From: Microvirga lupini
GTDB taxonomy: Bacteria; Pseudomonadota; Alphaproteobacteria; Rhizobiales; Beijerinckiaceae
NCBI RefSeq assembly: GCF_014191055.1
Contig: NZ_JACHWB010000002.1
Span: forward strand, 620,001-684,000
Direction of reading: 5' to 3'
Length of the DNA: 64,000 nucleotides
The number at the start of each line of letters is the position of its first letter. Positions within the stretch are counted from its first letter, which is position 1. Of the stretch, positions 9,660 to 19,189 are shown in pieces. The translations under genes and the position numbers were made by a program. The notes beneath the pieces are model-generated. The model worked only from the letters and a program-made list of their open reading frames with translations. It made no database searches and was not told the origin of the DNA.

Positions 9660-10832
9660 ATGCACCGCAGAACCCTCATTCTCGCCGCAGGCGCCGCTGC
9701 GCTCATGGCAGCCGTCTCGGGCGCGCAGGCGCAGCAGACGGTTAAAATCGGCCTGATCCTGCCGCTGACAGGACCCTTCACCGCCATCGGTCGCCAGGTC
9801 GAGATGGGTGCCAGGCTCTACATGCAGCAGAAGGGCAATACGGTCGCGGGGCAGACGATCGAGCTCGTGGTCAAGGATGACGGCAGTGTCGCCGACACGA
9901 CGAAGCGCATCGCCCAGGATCTCATCGTCAATGAGAAGGTGAATGTGCTCGCGGGCTTCGGCCTCACGCCGCTGGCGCTCGCCACTGCGCCACTGGCCAC
10001 TCAGGCGAAGGTGCCTCAAGTCGTCATGGCGGCAGGCACGGCGACGATCACGGAAGCCTCGCCGTTCATCGTACGCACCAGCTTCACCCTGCCGCAGGCC
10101 ACCGAGCCCATGGGAGATTGGGCCTTCAAGAACGGCATCAAGAAGGTCGTGACCCTGGTCTCCGATTACGGCCCCGGCATCGATTCCGAGAAAGCCTTCT
10201 CGGGTGTGTTCACCAAGGCGGGCGGTCAGGTTGAGAACCTGCGGGTGCCGCTGGCCAATCCCGACTTCTCGCCCTTCCTGCAGAAGGTCGCCGACGCCAA
10301 GCCCGACGCGCTGTTCGTGTTCGTGCCCGCAGGTCAGGGCGCGCAATTCATGAAGCAGTTCGTGGAGCGCGGCTTCGACAAGAGCGGCATCAAGCTGATC
10401 GGCCCCGGCGACGTCACCGATGACGAAGTGCTCAATAACATGGGCGATGTGGCACTGGGCGCGATCACCACGCACCATTACTCGGTGGCCCACGACAGCC
10501 CTGAGAACAAGGCGTTCGTGGAAGCGTTCAAGAGGGCCAGCAACGGGACGCGGCCGAACTTCATGGCGGTGGGCGGCTATGACGGCATGCACCTGATCTA
10601 CGAGGGTCTGAAGAAGACCAACGGTCAGGGCGGCCAGGCGCTGATCGACGCCATGAAGGGCATGAGCTGGACCAGCCCGCGCGGGCCGGTGTCGATCGAC
10701 CCGCAGACCCGCGACATCATCCAGAACATCTATGTGCGGAAAGTCGAGCGGGTGAACGGGGAGCTCTACAACGTAGAGTTCGCCACGATCCCGAACGTCA
10801 AGGACCCGGTCAAGGCCGCCAAGGCCAATTGA
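9660..10832 (+). CDS. ABC transporter substrate-binding protein, LivK-like
   Basis: Second periplasmic type I solute receptor, 390 residues. The signal peptide is MHRRTLILAAGAAALMAAVS followed by GAQAQ; the mature part begins QTVKIGLILPLTGPFTAIG, the classic LivK-type start. The ATG at 9660 has GGGAGG 6 bp upstream; upstream in-frame codons overlap the SDR gene and lack a ribosome site. Like the first receptor at 7484 it has no permease or ATPase beside it. It and the SDR may be one transcription unit. Ligand unknown. Confidence 0.88.
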   Translation: MHRRTLILAAGAAALMAAVSGAQAQQTVKIGLILPLTGPFTAIGRQVEMGARLYMQQKGNTVAGQTIELVVKDDGSVADTTKRIAQDLIVNEKVNVLAGFGLTPLALATAPLATQAKVPQVVMAAGTATITEASPFIVRTSFTLPQATEPMGDWAFKNGIKKVVTLVSDYGPGIDSEKAFSGVFTKAGGQVENLRVPLANPDFSPFLQKVADAKPDALFVFVPAGQGAQFMKQFVERGFDKSGIKLIGPGDVTDDEVLNNMGDVALGAITTHHYSVAHDSPENKAFVEAFKRASNGTRPNFMAVGGYDGMHLIYEGLKKTNGQGGQALIDAMKGMSWTSPRGPVSIDPQTRDIIQNIYVRKVERVNGELYNVEFATIPNVKDPVKAAKAN

Positions 10833-10851
10833 TCACGGCAACAGCAAGAGA

Positions 10852-10879
10852 GGCGCCGCGCTCCCATGCGGCGTCTTTC
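10852..10879 (+). terminator. probable rho-independent terminator after second LivK-like gene
   Basis: AGGCGCCGC and GCGGCGTCT form a 9-bp stem with one G-U pair and an 8-nt loop, followed by a short T stretch (TTT). It starts 20 bp after the stop codon. Confidence 0.6.
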
Positions 10880-10916
10880 ACGCACAAACGTTTGCGTGAA
10901 CCTTCAGGAGACGCAC

Positions 10917-11309
10917 ATGGACCGTTTCACCGGTGGCTGCCTGTGCGGAGATGTCCGCATTGTCGCGTCGGGCGCTCCATACCGGGTCGGCATTTGTCAC
11001 TGCCTCGACTGCCGCAAACATCATGGGGCTCTGTTCCACGCCTCCGCGATTTTCCCTGAAGCTGCGGTGACGATCCAGGGCGAAACACGCGATTATGCGG
11101 GGCGGTTTTTCTGTCCCCGCTGCGGGTCATCCGTTTTCGCACGATCTGCTGATGAAATCGAAGTGAACCTGGGCTCCCTGGATGCTCCTGACCAGCTGAT
11201 GCCCAGTTATGAACTCTGGACCGTGCGTCGCGAGTCCTGGCTGCCGCCCTTTCCGGTCAAAAGACGATACGACCGTAATCGTGACGCCACGAGCCGCTTC
11301 GAAGATTAA
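10917..11309 (+). CDS. GFA family protein (glutathione-dependent formaldehyde-activating enzyme/CENP-V fold)
   Basis: Small zinc-binding protein of 130 residues with the GFA cysteine pattern: GGCLCGDVR near the N-terminus, ICHCLDCRKHHGA, and FFCPRCGSSVF. The start at 10917 has AGGAG 7 bp upstream; a longer in-frame form to 10866 runs through the preceding terminator. Most GFA-family members have no proven glutathione or formaldehyde role, so only the fold and zinc binding are claimed. Confidence 0.88.
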   Translation: MDRFTGGCLCGDVRIVASGAPYRVGICHCLDCRKHHGALFHASAIFPEAAVTIQGETRDYAGRFFCPRCGSSVFARSADEIEVNLGSLDAPDQLMPSYELWTVRRESWLPPFPVKRRYDRNRDATSRFED

Positions 11310-11321
11310 GTCGCGCTCACA

Positions 11322-13142
11322 CTAGGCCAGCGGCGCATCCACGATGCAGATCACGCCTGTAGCCGGGAAGGCAATCTGGGCCGTGCCGTCGAGATCCTGC
11401 GATAAGCTTCGCTCAATTAGCCGCGAGCCGAATCCCCGCCGCGACGGCGGCCGGACGGCAGGGCCTCCGCTTTCCTCCCATGTGAGATGCAGACGCGGCC
11501 TGGAATCGTCCGGCTGCACGCTCCAGGTGATCCTGATCACGCCTGTCTCGTTCGACAGGGCACCGTACTTTACCGCATTGGTCGCCAGCTCCTGCAGCGC
11601 CATGGCGAGTGCCAGGGCCATCCGGGGCGGCACGCGAACCCTTGCGCCTTCGAGGTGCAGGCGATCCTCGCCACGGCTCGAATAAGGCGCCACCGCCTGT
11701 TCGACGATGTCATACAGGTCCGCGCCCTCCCAGTTCTCGCGGGTCAGGACGTCATGAGCGCGGGACAGGGCGAAGAGGCGGGCCTCCAGAGCCTCCTTGG
11801 CCTGTTCCGTGGACTCCGCATTGCGCAGCGTCTGCGATGCCACCGACTGCACGGTGGCCAGCGTGTTCTTCACCCGGTGGTTCAGCTCATTGATGAGGAG
11901 CTGCTGATGCTCCTGCGCGACCCAGCGGTCGTGGATATCAATGGAAACGCCGAACCAGCGCACGATCTCACCATTGCGAGGAGCGCGGTAGGGCTCTGCC
12001 CTCACGAGGAACCAGCGATAGTTCCCCTCCTTCGAGCGGATGCGATGCTCGACCTCAAAGATGCCGCCTGTGCTCCGGGCCTCTTCGAAAGCCTGCATTG
12101 TGGCAGCCTGATCATCCGGATGCACAAAATCCGCCGAGACTTGGGCCGCGCCGGCGGGATTGTCGGCCGAGCCGGTGTATTCAAACCATTGACGGTTGAA
12201 GAACTCGGCGTTTCCTTCGGCATCGGTGACCCAGACGATCTGCGGCACGGCATCGGCCATGAGCCGCAGGCGCTCCTCGCTCTCCCGCAAACGTTCTTCG
12301 GCCTCCACCTGCTGGGTGACGTCGCCGTAGAACACCGCGAGGCCCTCACCGACAGGATAGGCGTGCATCGAGATCCAGCTCACCCGGCCATGCGGCCAGA
12401 CATAGCGATGTTTCATTTCGACAGGCTTCTTGGTCGCCATGGCCTGTTTGAACATCTCGCCGAGAGCCGGATCGGCCGTTGGGTGAGCTTCCCAGTGGGT
12501 CTTGCCGATCACCTCCTCACGCGGCCGTGCCTCGAGACGCAAGGCCTCCGCATTCATGTCGACGATGCGGAAATCCCTATCCATGAGCGCCAAGCTCTCC
12601 CCCATGCCGTCGAGCACGCCGCGCAGGCGTGTCTCGCTGTCGCGCAGGGCCGCCTCCATGCTCACCCGGGCGGTGGTTTCCACCACGATGGCGAGCACGC
12701 CCCCCGGCTGGCCGCTCTCGTCGATCACGGGAGAGTAGTCGAGGTTCATCCACACCTGCTCGGGTACCCCGTTCCGGTACAGGGTCAGTTCCTGATCCCG
12801 GAATGAGAGGGTTCCTCCCGCCATGCCGACCTTCATCACGCGAGCATTGAAATCGGCGACCTCCGGCCAGCCCTCCAGCACGTTCGAGCCGAGAAGCCGC
12901 GGGTGGCGCCCCCCAGCGAAGAGCGAGTAGGGATCGTTGTAGATCATCACCCCATGCTCGCCCCACAGCAGGACCATCGGGATCGGGGAACGCAGCATCA
13001 GGCCAACGGTGGTCTTCAGGCTCTGGGGCCAGCCGGAAATCGGCCCAATGGGCGTGCTCGCCCAGTCATGGCTGCGGATCAGCGCCCCCGCCTCGCCACC
13101 GTCCCGGAGGAAATCGGGGTATGATGGGGTTCTACTGTCCAT
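11322..13142 (-). CDS. PAS-domain HWE-family sensor histidine kinase
   Basis: Soluble sensor kinase of 606 residues with no membrane segment. An N-terminal PAS-like region (about 25-150, with SPIPMVLLWGEHGVMIYNDP) is followed by two further PAS domains (about 165-275 and 285-405; the last has EVEHRIRSKEGNYRWFLVRA), then an HWE histidine kinase domain. The phospho-acceptor is in NELNHRVKNTLATVQS, the N-box in LQELATNAVKYGALS, and the C-terminal half has LTWEESGGP. GAGG precedes the ATG. Such kinases act in light, stress or general stress-response signalling in alphaproteobacteria; no response regulator is adjacent. LOV-type flavin binding is not evident (no NCRFLQ motif). Confidence 0.9.
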   Translation of the reverse strand: MDSRTPSYPDFLRDGGEAGALIRSHDWASTPIGPISGWPQSLKTTVGLMLRSPIPMVLLWGEHGVMIYNDPYSLFAGGRHPRLLGSNVLEGWPEVADFNARVMKVGMAGGTLSFRDQELTLYRNGVPEQVWMNLDYSPVIDESGQPGGVLAIVVETTARVSMEAALRDSETRLRGVLDGMGESLALMDRDFRIVDMNAEALRLEARPREEVIGKTHWEAHPTADPALGEMFKQAMATKKPVEMKHRYVWPHGRVSWISMHAYPVGEGLAVFYGDVTQQVEAEERLRESEERLRLMADAVPQIVWVTDAEGNAEFFNRQWFEYTGSADNPAGAAQVSADFVHPDDQAATMQAFEEARSTGGIFEVEHRIRSKEGNYRWFLVRAEPYRAPRNGEIVRWFGVSIDIHDRWVAQEHQQLLINELNHRVKNTLATVQSVASQTLRNAESTEQAKEALEARLFALSRAHDVLTRENWEGADLYDIVEQAVAPYSSRGEDRLHLEGARVRVPPRMALALAMALQELATNAVKYGALSNETGVIRITWSVQPDDSRPRLHLTWEESGGPAVRPPSRRGFGSRLIERSLSQDLDGTAQIAFPATGVICIVDAPLA

Positions 13143-13505
13143 CGCCTCGAACTTCGTTCCGAACAGGCCCGTTGCCGGGAAATCGCTCGCGCGGGAGACA
13201 ATCCTCGTGGAGCGCGACCTGACTGGAGCGGCAATGGGAGACAGCCCCTCCCTTCATGATGATGAGTGCGGCAAGCCCTGGCATGAAGGACAGGTCCGGA
13301 ACGGATCGAAAAGGCATGGGCTCTGTCTATGCTGGGAATGGCGACGCTTTGATGTTTTGTAGCGCCCTCCTCGCCGGTGACAATGGGGCTAGCGGCACCT
13401 CCTTGACGCAGGCGTCGTTCTCCGGCCCAGGCGCATGGAGCACATGTCAGGGGGAGGCGCTTTCGACATAGTGGAAGTGCCGGGAGGCGCAGCCACTCCT
13501 AACCT
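13143..13505. other. intergenic stretch without a supported gene
   Basis: 363 bp between the kinase start and the 3' end of the helix-hairpin-helix gene. Short open frames on both strands lack ribosome sites and recognisable content. It should hold the promoter of the leftward kinase gene. No clear hairpin terminator or repeat was seen. Confidence 0.4.
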
Positions 13506-14204
13506 TTACTGCACTGTCACCTGATCCTTGATCTTCTCGAAGACCGCGCGGCGCATGACCTTTTTCTTCACCAGATCATCGACGGACCTGTAAGGCCGCC
13601 CCCTGACGATCGCACGGCCGAGGAGGCCCGCACCTCTAAGGGCGTTCAGCTGCTCGAAGGAGGCTCGGTTGAGATCGACCCGATCACCGGCCGGGCTCTG
13701 AGGGCGCAGGGGCTCCGCGAGGCCTGCTTGCCTGGCCACAGCACCCGTCATGTCGATGTCGCTGGGCGAAACGGCTACTGTCTGTTCGGGTTTGCCGAAG
13801 GCTTCCCCAACAGACGTCAGAGCGGCGGATGTCTTTTCACCGGCGGCCGGCGAAGGATCGGTTGTGGGCGCAGGGACAGAGGCCTGCGAGCCGGACGCTG
13901 GCCTATAACCCGCTTCCGCCGGCGAGCCTGAGAATGCGAGGGTTTCGGCAGGACCCGCATCGGCCACCTGCACGCGCTCGGCGCGCTTTGGCAGTTCCGC
14001 AATCTGCTGTTCGCCCGCCAAGATCTGCGGCGGTGCGGCGGCGACCATGCCGCCCGTGGAAGCGCTGCTGCCTGCGGACAGCCACAGGGCCAGCAATCCG
14101 CCAGTCATGAAGCCGATCACCAGGAGAATGCGCAGTGCCTGAAAGGCTGCATTCTCACCCTGTTCGTGAGAATGGCGGGTTCGAGACAAGTCGCCGATCT
14201 GCAT
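13506..14204 (-). CDS. membrane-anchored protein with C-terminal helix-hairpin-helix (ComEA-like) domain
   Basis: 232 residues. A charged N-terminus is followed by one transmembrane helix (about 23-45, RILLVIGFMTGGLLALWLSA), then a low-complexity Pro/Ala/Ser-rich region (about 60-170), then a C-terminal module VDLNRASFEQLNALRGAGLL...GRPYRSVDDLVKKKVM that matches the ComEA-type helix-hairpin-helix fold. ComEA in DNA uptake has the same order (anchor, linker, HhH), but similar proteins without competence genes are common in this group, and no com genes are nearby. GAGG precedes the ATG. DNA binding is an inference from the fold. Confidence 0.75.
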   Translation of the reverse strand: MQIGDLSRTRHSHEQGENAAFQALRILLVIGFMTGGLLALWLSAGSSASTGGMVAAAPPQILAGEQQIAELPKRAERVQVADAGPAETLAFSGSPAEAGYRPASGSQASVPAPTTDPSPAAGEKTSAALTSVGEAFGKPEQTVAVSPSDIDMTGAVARQAGLAEPLRPQSPAGDRVDLNRASFEQLNALRGAGLLGRAIVRGRPYRSVDDLVKKKVMRRAVFEKIKDQVTVQ

Positions 14205-14432
14205 GGGGTCCTCGCACCTTTACTCGTGGTGGATGCTCCACTCTTGATGAGCGTGCATGCAGGAAACGAGGGCCGTCTCTTCACATGCAGGTCTAGGGCT
14301 AGAGGCGGGATGTGGCACAGACGTGGCAATCTGCCGGGATTTCACCGGATCAACGGCAATTCGGGATAGATCCGCGGTTTTTGCCGGATGACGCCGGCTT
14401 TGGCAACGTCATCACCTTTCGAAGCGATGATT

Positions 14433-15368
14433 TCAGACATTGCGCACGCGCGCAGGTGCGCCGAAGGGACATTCGAGAGCTGCACGATCCCATTGCCCTG
14501 CATCGGCCGCCGCCGCATAGGTGGAGGACAGGAAATCGAGCAGCATCGCATCAGGATCGGGCGCTTGGCGCAGGACGTCATAGCGCAGGATGAACTCCCC
14601 TAAAGCAGGATCGAACTCTGCGCCTGCCGAGGCGGCCGCGTCGCGGAAACCCGGCGGCTCGGGGTAGGCGTAGGAATAGAAGGCGGCCTGAGGATAGGCG
14701 TCGCTGCCGGGCCAGAAGCCGGCGCTCGAGACCTCATGGGAATAGGCTTCGCGGGTGACCGCATCGGGCAGCCCCGGCACGCCGCCGGGATGAGGCGCGG
14801 CGTCGCGTCCGGAAAAGCGCGTGACGGCAAGATCGAAGCTGCCCCAGAAGAAATGCACCGGCGAGACCTTGCCCAGGAAGCCGCTGCGGAAGAGCTTGAA
14901 CACCCGATCGGCCTGCACCAGCACGCGCCAGAAGCGATAAGCCGCATCGGCATCGTAGGACGCATGCTCGTGATCATGCGAAAAGCGGACCGGGTTCGGC
15001 ACCTCGTTCGGCATCTCGTTGATCGAGACCGTGATGCCTATCTCATCGAGGAGGCCGAGGAGATCGGCATGGAACGCGGCGACGCTCTGCGGCCGGAGCG
15101 GCAGCATGCGTTCATCACCGCGGCTGGTGCGCACAAGCAGGCGATGAGCGATGAAGTCGAACTCGATTTCCAGAATCTCGCGGCCGATGGGCACAGGCGA
15201 AGTGGTCAGGCCACGTGCGGAGACATAGAGTGGCACATGCCAGCCGTGATTGAGCCAAGGCGTCAGCGCCAGCCGGATCTTGCCGACGATCTGGGTCCAG
15301 AGCTGCAGGGTCGTGGCCGTGTCGCGCCAGGCCGGATACGAGAGTTCGGGCCAGCCATTGTCATCCAT
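14433..15368 (-). CDS. DUF5996 family protein
   Basis: 311-residue cytoplasmic protein with the family's typical opening WPELSYPAWRDTATTLQLW and the segment VPLYVSARGLTTSPVPIG. No catalytic motif is recognised and the function of DUF5996 is not known. The start at 15368 has GGAGG 6 bp upstream; a longer frame to 15455 would run into the minE terminator. It lies downstream of minE on the same strand but is separated from it by a strong terminator. Confidence 0.8.
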   Translation of the reverse strand: MDDNGWPELSYPAWRDTATTLQLWTQIVGKIRLALTPWLNHGWHVPLYVSARGLTTSPVPIGREILEIEFDFIAHRLLVRTSRGDERMLPLRPQSVAAFHADLLGLLDEIGITVSINEMPNEVPNPVRFSHDHEHASYDADAAYRFWRVLVQADRVFKLFRSGFLGKVSPVHFFWGSFDLAVTRFSGRDAAPHPGGVPGLPDAVTREAYSHEVSSAGFWPGSDAYPQAAFYSYAYPEPPGFRDAAASAGAEFDPALGEFILRYDVLRQAPDPDAMLLDFLSSTYAAAADAGQWDRAALECPFGAPARVRNV

Positions 15369-15417
15369 GAGGCACCTCCGGGTGGGGCGGGATCGCGGAT
15401 GACGAGTATAGAAGAAG

Positions 15418-15448
15418 GATCGCAGGCTGCACAGCGCAGCCTGCGATC
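15418..15448 (-). terminator. rho-independent terminator of the minDE unit
   Basis: A perfect 13-bp inverted repeat (GATCGCAGGCTGC / GCAGCCTGCGATC) with a 5-nt loop, 8 bp after the minE stop codon. Reading leftward it is followed by a pyrimidine-rich CTTCTTCT stretch. Confidence 0.75.
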
Positions 15449-15455
15449 GGAACAT

Positions 15456-15734
15456 TCAGGCGGCCGGGCGCAGGCCCGCAACGGTCGCCGGGATCTCGAT
15501 GTCGACCTCGAGGGTCGACACGGAGGCGCCCCGGTCCATCTTGATCTGCACCTTGTCCTGCGGCACCGCCATGTGCTTGGCGATCACTGCCATGATCTCC
15601 TCGCGCAGGATGGCCACGAGATCGGACTCGCCGCCCCCGACTATGGTGCGCTCATGTGCCAGCAGAACCTGGAGACGCTCGCGGGCGACGGGCGCGGATG
15701 TTGTGTTGCGCTTGAAGAAGTTGAAGAGGCTCAT
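15456..15734 (-). CDS. minE: cell division topological specificity factor MinE
   Basis: 92 residues, the usual MinE length. The N-terminal MSLFNFFKR amphipathic membrane/MinD contact segment is followed by [14 protein letters not shown] and a C-terminal dimer domain with [10 protein letters not shown]. MinE stimulates MinD ATPase and drives pole-to-pole oscillation that places the division site. Its start overlaps the minD stop by 4 bp (ATGA type), showing translational coupling. Confidence 0.95.
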   Translation of the reverse strand: MSLFNFFKRNTTSAPVARERLQVLLAHERTIVGGGESDLVAILREEIMAVIAKHMAVPQDKVQIKMDRGASVSTLEVDIEIPATVAGLRPAA

Positions 15735-16540
15735 GCGGCCCTCCGTGAGAAGAGTTTGCTGAACAGGCCACGCTGCTTCTGCACTTCGACGAGAGTCTCG
15801 CCCTGCAGCTTGCGCACGGCGTCGAGATAGGCGCGGGCCGGCGCGGAGTTCGGGCTGCCGAGCGTCACCGGCGCACCGAGATTGGAGGAGCGCAGCACCT
15901 CGGTGCTTTCCGGGATGATGGCGAGCAGCGGGATCGACAGGATCTCGAGCACATCCTCCACTTTCAGGATCTCGCCGCGCTGCGCACGGGCCGCATCGTA
16001 GCGGGTGAGCAGCAGGTGCTTCTCTACCTGCTCGCCCTTCTCCGCCTTCTCGGTCTTTGAATCGAGCATGCCGATGATGCGGTCGGAATCGCGGATGGAG
16101 GAGACTTCCGGGTTGGTCACCACGACGGCGACATCGGCATGACGCATGGCGAGCGTTGCGCCGCGCTCGATACCTGCCGGGCTGTCGCAGATGATCCAGT
16201 CGAACTTTTCGCGCAACCCGTTGATGACGCGCTCCACGCCCTCTTCCGTGAGGTTGTCCTTATCGCGGGTTTGGGAAGCAGGCAGCAGGTGTAGCGTCTC
16301 GATGCGTTTGTCCTTGATTAGCGCCTGCTCGATCTTCGCATCGCCCTTGATGACGTTGATCAGGTCGTACACCACTCGGCGCTCGGCGCCCATGATCAGA
16401 TCCAAGTTGCGCAAGCCGACATCGAAGTCGATCATCGCCACTTTCTGTCCCGACTGGGCCAGCGCCGCGCCGAGGGCCGCTGTGGAAGTCGTCTTGCCGA
16501 CGCCCCCCTTGCCCGATGTCACCACAAGAACTTTCGCCAT
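15731..16540 (-). CDS. minD: septum site-determining ATPase MinD
   Basis: 269-residue ParA-type ATPase. The deviant Walker [12 protein letters not shown] is at residues 10-20, Walker B-like [12 protein letters not shown] follows, and [12 protein letters not shown] is the switch region. The C-terminal amphipathic membrane-targeting helix reads [16 protein letters not shown] lies 8 bp before the ATG. It forms a two-gene unit with minE. The usual first gene, minC, is not upstream: 277 bp separate minD from an RTX-like gene and no MinC-like frame is present. Confidence 0.96.
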   Translation of the reverse strand: MAKVLVVTSGKGGVGKTTSTAALGAALAQSGQKVAMIDFDVGLRNLDLIMGAERRVVYDLINVIKGDAKIEQALIKDKRIETLHLLPASQTRDKDNLTEEGVERVINGLREKFDWIICDSPAGIERGATLAMRHADVAVVVTNPEVSSIRDSDRIIGMLDSKTEKAEKGEQVEKHLLLTRYDAARAQRGEILKVEDVLEILSIPLLAIIPESTEVLRSSNLGAPVTLGSPNSAPARAYLDAVRKLQGETLVEVQKQRGLFSKLFSRRAA

Positions 16541-16817
16541 CCTTGGTTCTCCTACCCTTCAGGATCATTGTTGCGACGGCATCACCAGCAGGTTCTCCGG
16601 GGAACCGCAGAACTTGTTCGGAGAGCGGAGGCGGATCGAGCTGTCGCGATTTCTTACGCAACGGAATGAAATCTATTCGGCGCCCGTTATGGTTACCGGA
16701 CAGTTAAGATTTCGGGCTGAAGGCAGGATTTTTGGTGGAAAACAAGGATTTTTAGCTTCCAATCGGGGCGCAGGAACCTTCGACCGGAAGCCGATGCTTA
16801 GAAGTGGTCGAGCTGTC

Positions 16818-18788
16818 TTAGATGACGAAGAAGTCCTTGTAGGTCATGGCAAGGCCTTTGGAGAGAGTGGCGAACTCCACCGCCTTACCTTTGCCCGAGC
16901 CATCGGCATCGTAGAGCAGCACGCCCTTGGCCTTGTCGTAGATCACGTAGTCGTTCTTGTCCTTCGCCTTGGAGCCGATGGTGAAGAAGTCTTTCTTCAG
17001 TAGCGCAGGCTTCGCCTCTGTTCCGAGTTTTCCGAGCTTGGCGAAGATCACGTTGTCGAGCCAGATCGAGTCGTCCTTGACCGCGAAGTCGACGATAACG
17101 TCTCGGTTTGTGCTCTTGTTCGGTTTGGTGTCGAAGACGAACACATCCTTGCCGTCGTCACCTCTCAAGGTATCGCTGCCCGCGCCGCCCCAGAGCGTAT
17201 CGTTGCCTAGACCGCCGTAGAGCCTGTCCTTCTCGGTGGCGCCGGAGAGCAGGTCATCTCCCCAGCCTCCATCGATCGTATCACTGCCGGCTTCGCCCCA
17301 AAGCACATCGTCGCCCAGGTCTCCGGTGAGAGCGTCGCCACCGGCACCGCCCCAAATCGTATCCTGGCCCTCACCGGCACTGATCGTGTCATGACCATCA
17401 AGGCCAAACAATGTTTCGGTCCAGGCTGCGCCAATCACCCGATCAGCCGCGGCGGACCCGGTCTGAGTCAGCACCGGCGGCGGTGGGCTGACGTCCACGA
17501 CGAGCGAAGCGCCCGCTCCGGCAAAGTTGGTCATATCCTCATAGGATCCGGCTGCGACGAGCAATCCGGCGGATCCCGCCCCCGCCGGCACAAAGGTTGC
17601 CGCGTAGGTCTTGGCGTTCACCCGTGTCAGGGAGGACAAGCTCCCGTTCACAACCGTTACATCGGCAAGCGAGAAGCCTTGGACCGCTTCGCTGAAGGTG
17701 AACGTCAAGGCGCTGGGCTGACCTGCGACCAGCGGCGCAGACGCAGCAATTGTCACGGAGGGTGGCGTCATGTCGGCATGAAGCGTGATCGTCTGTCCGC
17801 TGATCCCGACTCGTCCGGCCGGCGCATTGTCGAGATTGACCTCGACCATGGGTGCAGCGCCACTCATGCCATCAGGATCGATGAGCAGGCGGTTGCCCAC
17901 GAGAAGTGCCGTCATGGCACCGGTAATCCCATCGACGACAAGGATGCTCTCGTTGACGGCGAGATCGGTGATGGTATCGCCGCTCAACTCGCTCGCCGTG
18001 CCCCTGAAAAGATCCTGTCCGCCGCCCCCAGCGAGCGTATCGCTTCCCGCGCCGCCATTGAGGGTGTCCTTGCCGGTAGAGCCTGTGATGCTGTCCGTCC
18101 CTGCGCCACCGAAGACATCAGCCTCGGTTTCAACCCTGATCCCATCATTGCCGGCACCCGCAATGACGAATTCGACATTGCGAATGCGATGATTGATGTC
18201 GAGATCGCCAAACGTGACCCTATTCAGCCCTGTGCCCCCGTCGAGCCTATAAGCCATGCTGCCGGAGATCGAGTTGATCGTGATCGTGTCGTCCCCGACT
18301 CCGAGGACGACGTCGCTCAGGAGACCATTGAGGTTCAGCGTTTCCACGCCTCCGGTCACCGTCAACGATGAACCGCTGGGAGAGACACTCACCACGTCGA
18401 CACCGGCACTGCCCGTCAGCGTGGAGAAGTCTCGCGCATAGACTTCATTGGCGATGGCGTCGCCATCATCGATGATGACAAGGGAATTCGGCCCTCCCAG
18501 TCCACGAACCTGCGTCGGGAAACCGGACGCTGGCGTGATCTTCATGACATCGCCGACCGCCGTGCCCTCCACCGAAAGCGTGCCAGTTGCACTGACGAAC
18601 AAGCCTCCAGCATCAATCGACAGGACCGGAATGTTTGCATTGACCACAGTGATGGGTGTGGACGTCCGACCAACCATCAGGACCACTTCTACCGTGGTTT
18701 GAGAGGTGAATCTGACAGTCAGCAGATCCGATGTGCTTCCTTGCAGAACGAGAACACCCTCGGAGTTTACAGTGGCGGTTACGGACAT
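16818..18788 (-). CDS. calcium-binding RTX-repeat secreted protein (type I secretion cargo), copy 1
   Basis: 656 residues, no signal peptide. Order: beta-rich N-terminal region (1-215), a short RTX block (about 224-260, GGAGTDSITGSTGKDTL), an Ig-like domain (about 340-432, FSEAVQGFSLADVTV), the main RTX nonapeptide block (about 462-548, GGxGxDxLxG units that bind Ca2+), and a C-terminal region (about 548-656) ending KDFFVI. This C-terminus is nearly the same as in the proteins at 56032 and 61574 and probably carries the type I secretion signal. GGAGG lies 6 bp before the ATG. No ABC exporter or TolC gene is in the window. It lies directly upstream of minD on the same strand. Role unknown; surface or matrix protein is an inference. 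Confidence 0.85.
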   Translation of the reverse strand: MSVTATVNSEGVLVLQGSTSDLLTVRFTSQTTVEVVLMVGRTSTPITVVNANIPVLSIDAGGLFVSATGTLSVEGTAVGDVMKITPASGFPTQVRGLGGPNSLVIIDDGDAIANEVYARDFSTLTGSAGVDVVSVSPSGSSLTVTGGVETLNLNGLLSDVVLGVGDDTITINSISGSMAYRLDGGTGLNRVTFGDLDINHRIRNVEFVIAGAGNDGIRVETEADVFGGAGTDSITGSTGKDTLNGGAGSDTLAGGGGQDLFRGTASELSGDTITDLAVNESILVVDGITGAMTALLVGNRLLIDPDGMSGAAPMVEVNLDNAPAGRVGISGQTITLHADMTPPSVTIAASAPLVAGQPSALTFTFSEAVQGFSLADVTVVNGSLSSLTRVNAKTYAATFVPAGAGSAGLLVAAGSYEDMTNFAGAGASLVVDVSPPPPVLTQTGSAAADRVIGAAWTETLFGLDGHDTISAGEGQDTIWGGAGGDALTGDLGDDVLWGEAGSDTIDGGWGDDLLSGATEKDRLYGGLGNDTLWGGAGSDTLRGDDGKDVFVFDTKPNKSTNRDVIVDFAVKDDSIWLDNVIFAKLGKLGTEAKPALLKKDFFTIGSKAKDKNDYVIYDKAKGVLLYDADGSGKGKAVEFATLSKGLAMTYKDFFVI

Positions 18789-19189
18789 CGGAGGCCTCCA
18801 GGGAGCAGCCTGTCCGCACCGGCAAAGACAGGGATCATGAGGATGGGTCTGGTGTGCTCCTCATCAGGGACACCCTTGCCCCATCCATACAAAGATTCCC
18901 ATGCTTTTCACAAGCATTCCTATGACATAGCGCTCAATGTCGCATGGCGCATTCATCACCGGTCCTCTGCGACTTGCGCATGCCAGACCCATAGGCGGCC
19001 TGATGACTGGATAGGAAGCGAGCGTTCATAAGGTGTCGAACGACCCCATCCGGTACCTCACCAAGAGCAAGCGCCAAACCTGACGCGAAAAACCCGCATC
19101 CTTGGGGGACGCGGGCTTCTCGAAGTAACGCTGCTTCGCCAAAAGAACGACTGGGGAAAAGCTGCCTCCTGCGCTTCCCCAGGTTTGCT
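18789..19189. other. intergenic stretch without a supported gene
   Basis: 401 bp between the RTX gene start and the 3' end of the hemerythrin-like gene, both leftward. It holds the terminator at 19088-19115 and must hold the RTX promoter. No minC remnant, repeat or convincing small gene was seen. Confidence 0.4.
19088..19115 (-). terminator. rho-independent terminator of hemerythrin-like gene
   Basis: Reading leftward, CCCGCGTCC and GGATGCGGG form a 9-bp stem (one G-U) with a 5-nt loop followed by TTTTT. It is 75 bp past the stop codon of the hemerythrin-like gene. Confidence 0.85.

Noticed and set aside
13132..13471. Short frames in the 13143-13505 gap
   Set aside because: No ribosome sites, no hydrophobic or conserved content.
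13506..14204. ComEA competence protein
   Set aside because: Domain order matches, but there is no other competence gene and such proteins are common without DNA uptake; kept as HhH membrane protein only.
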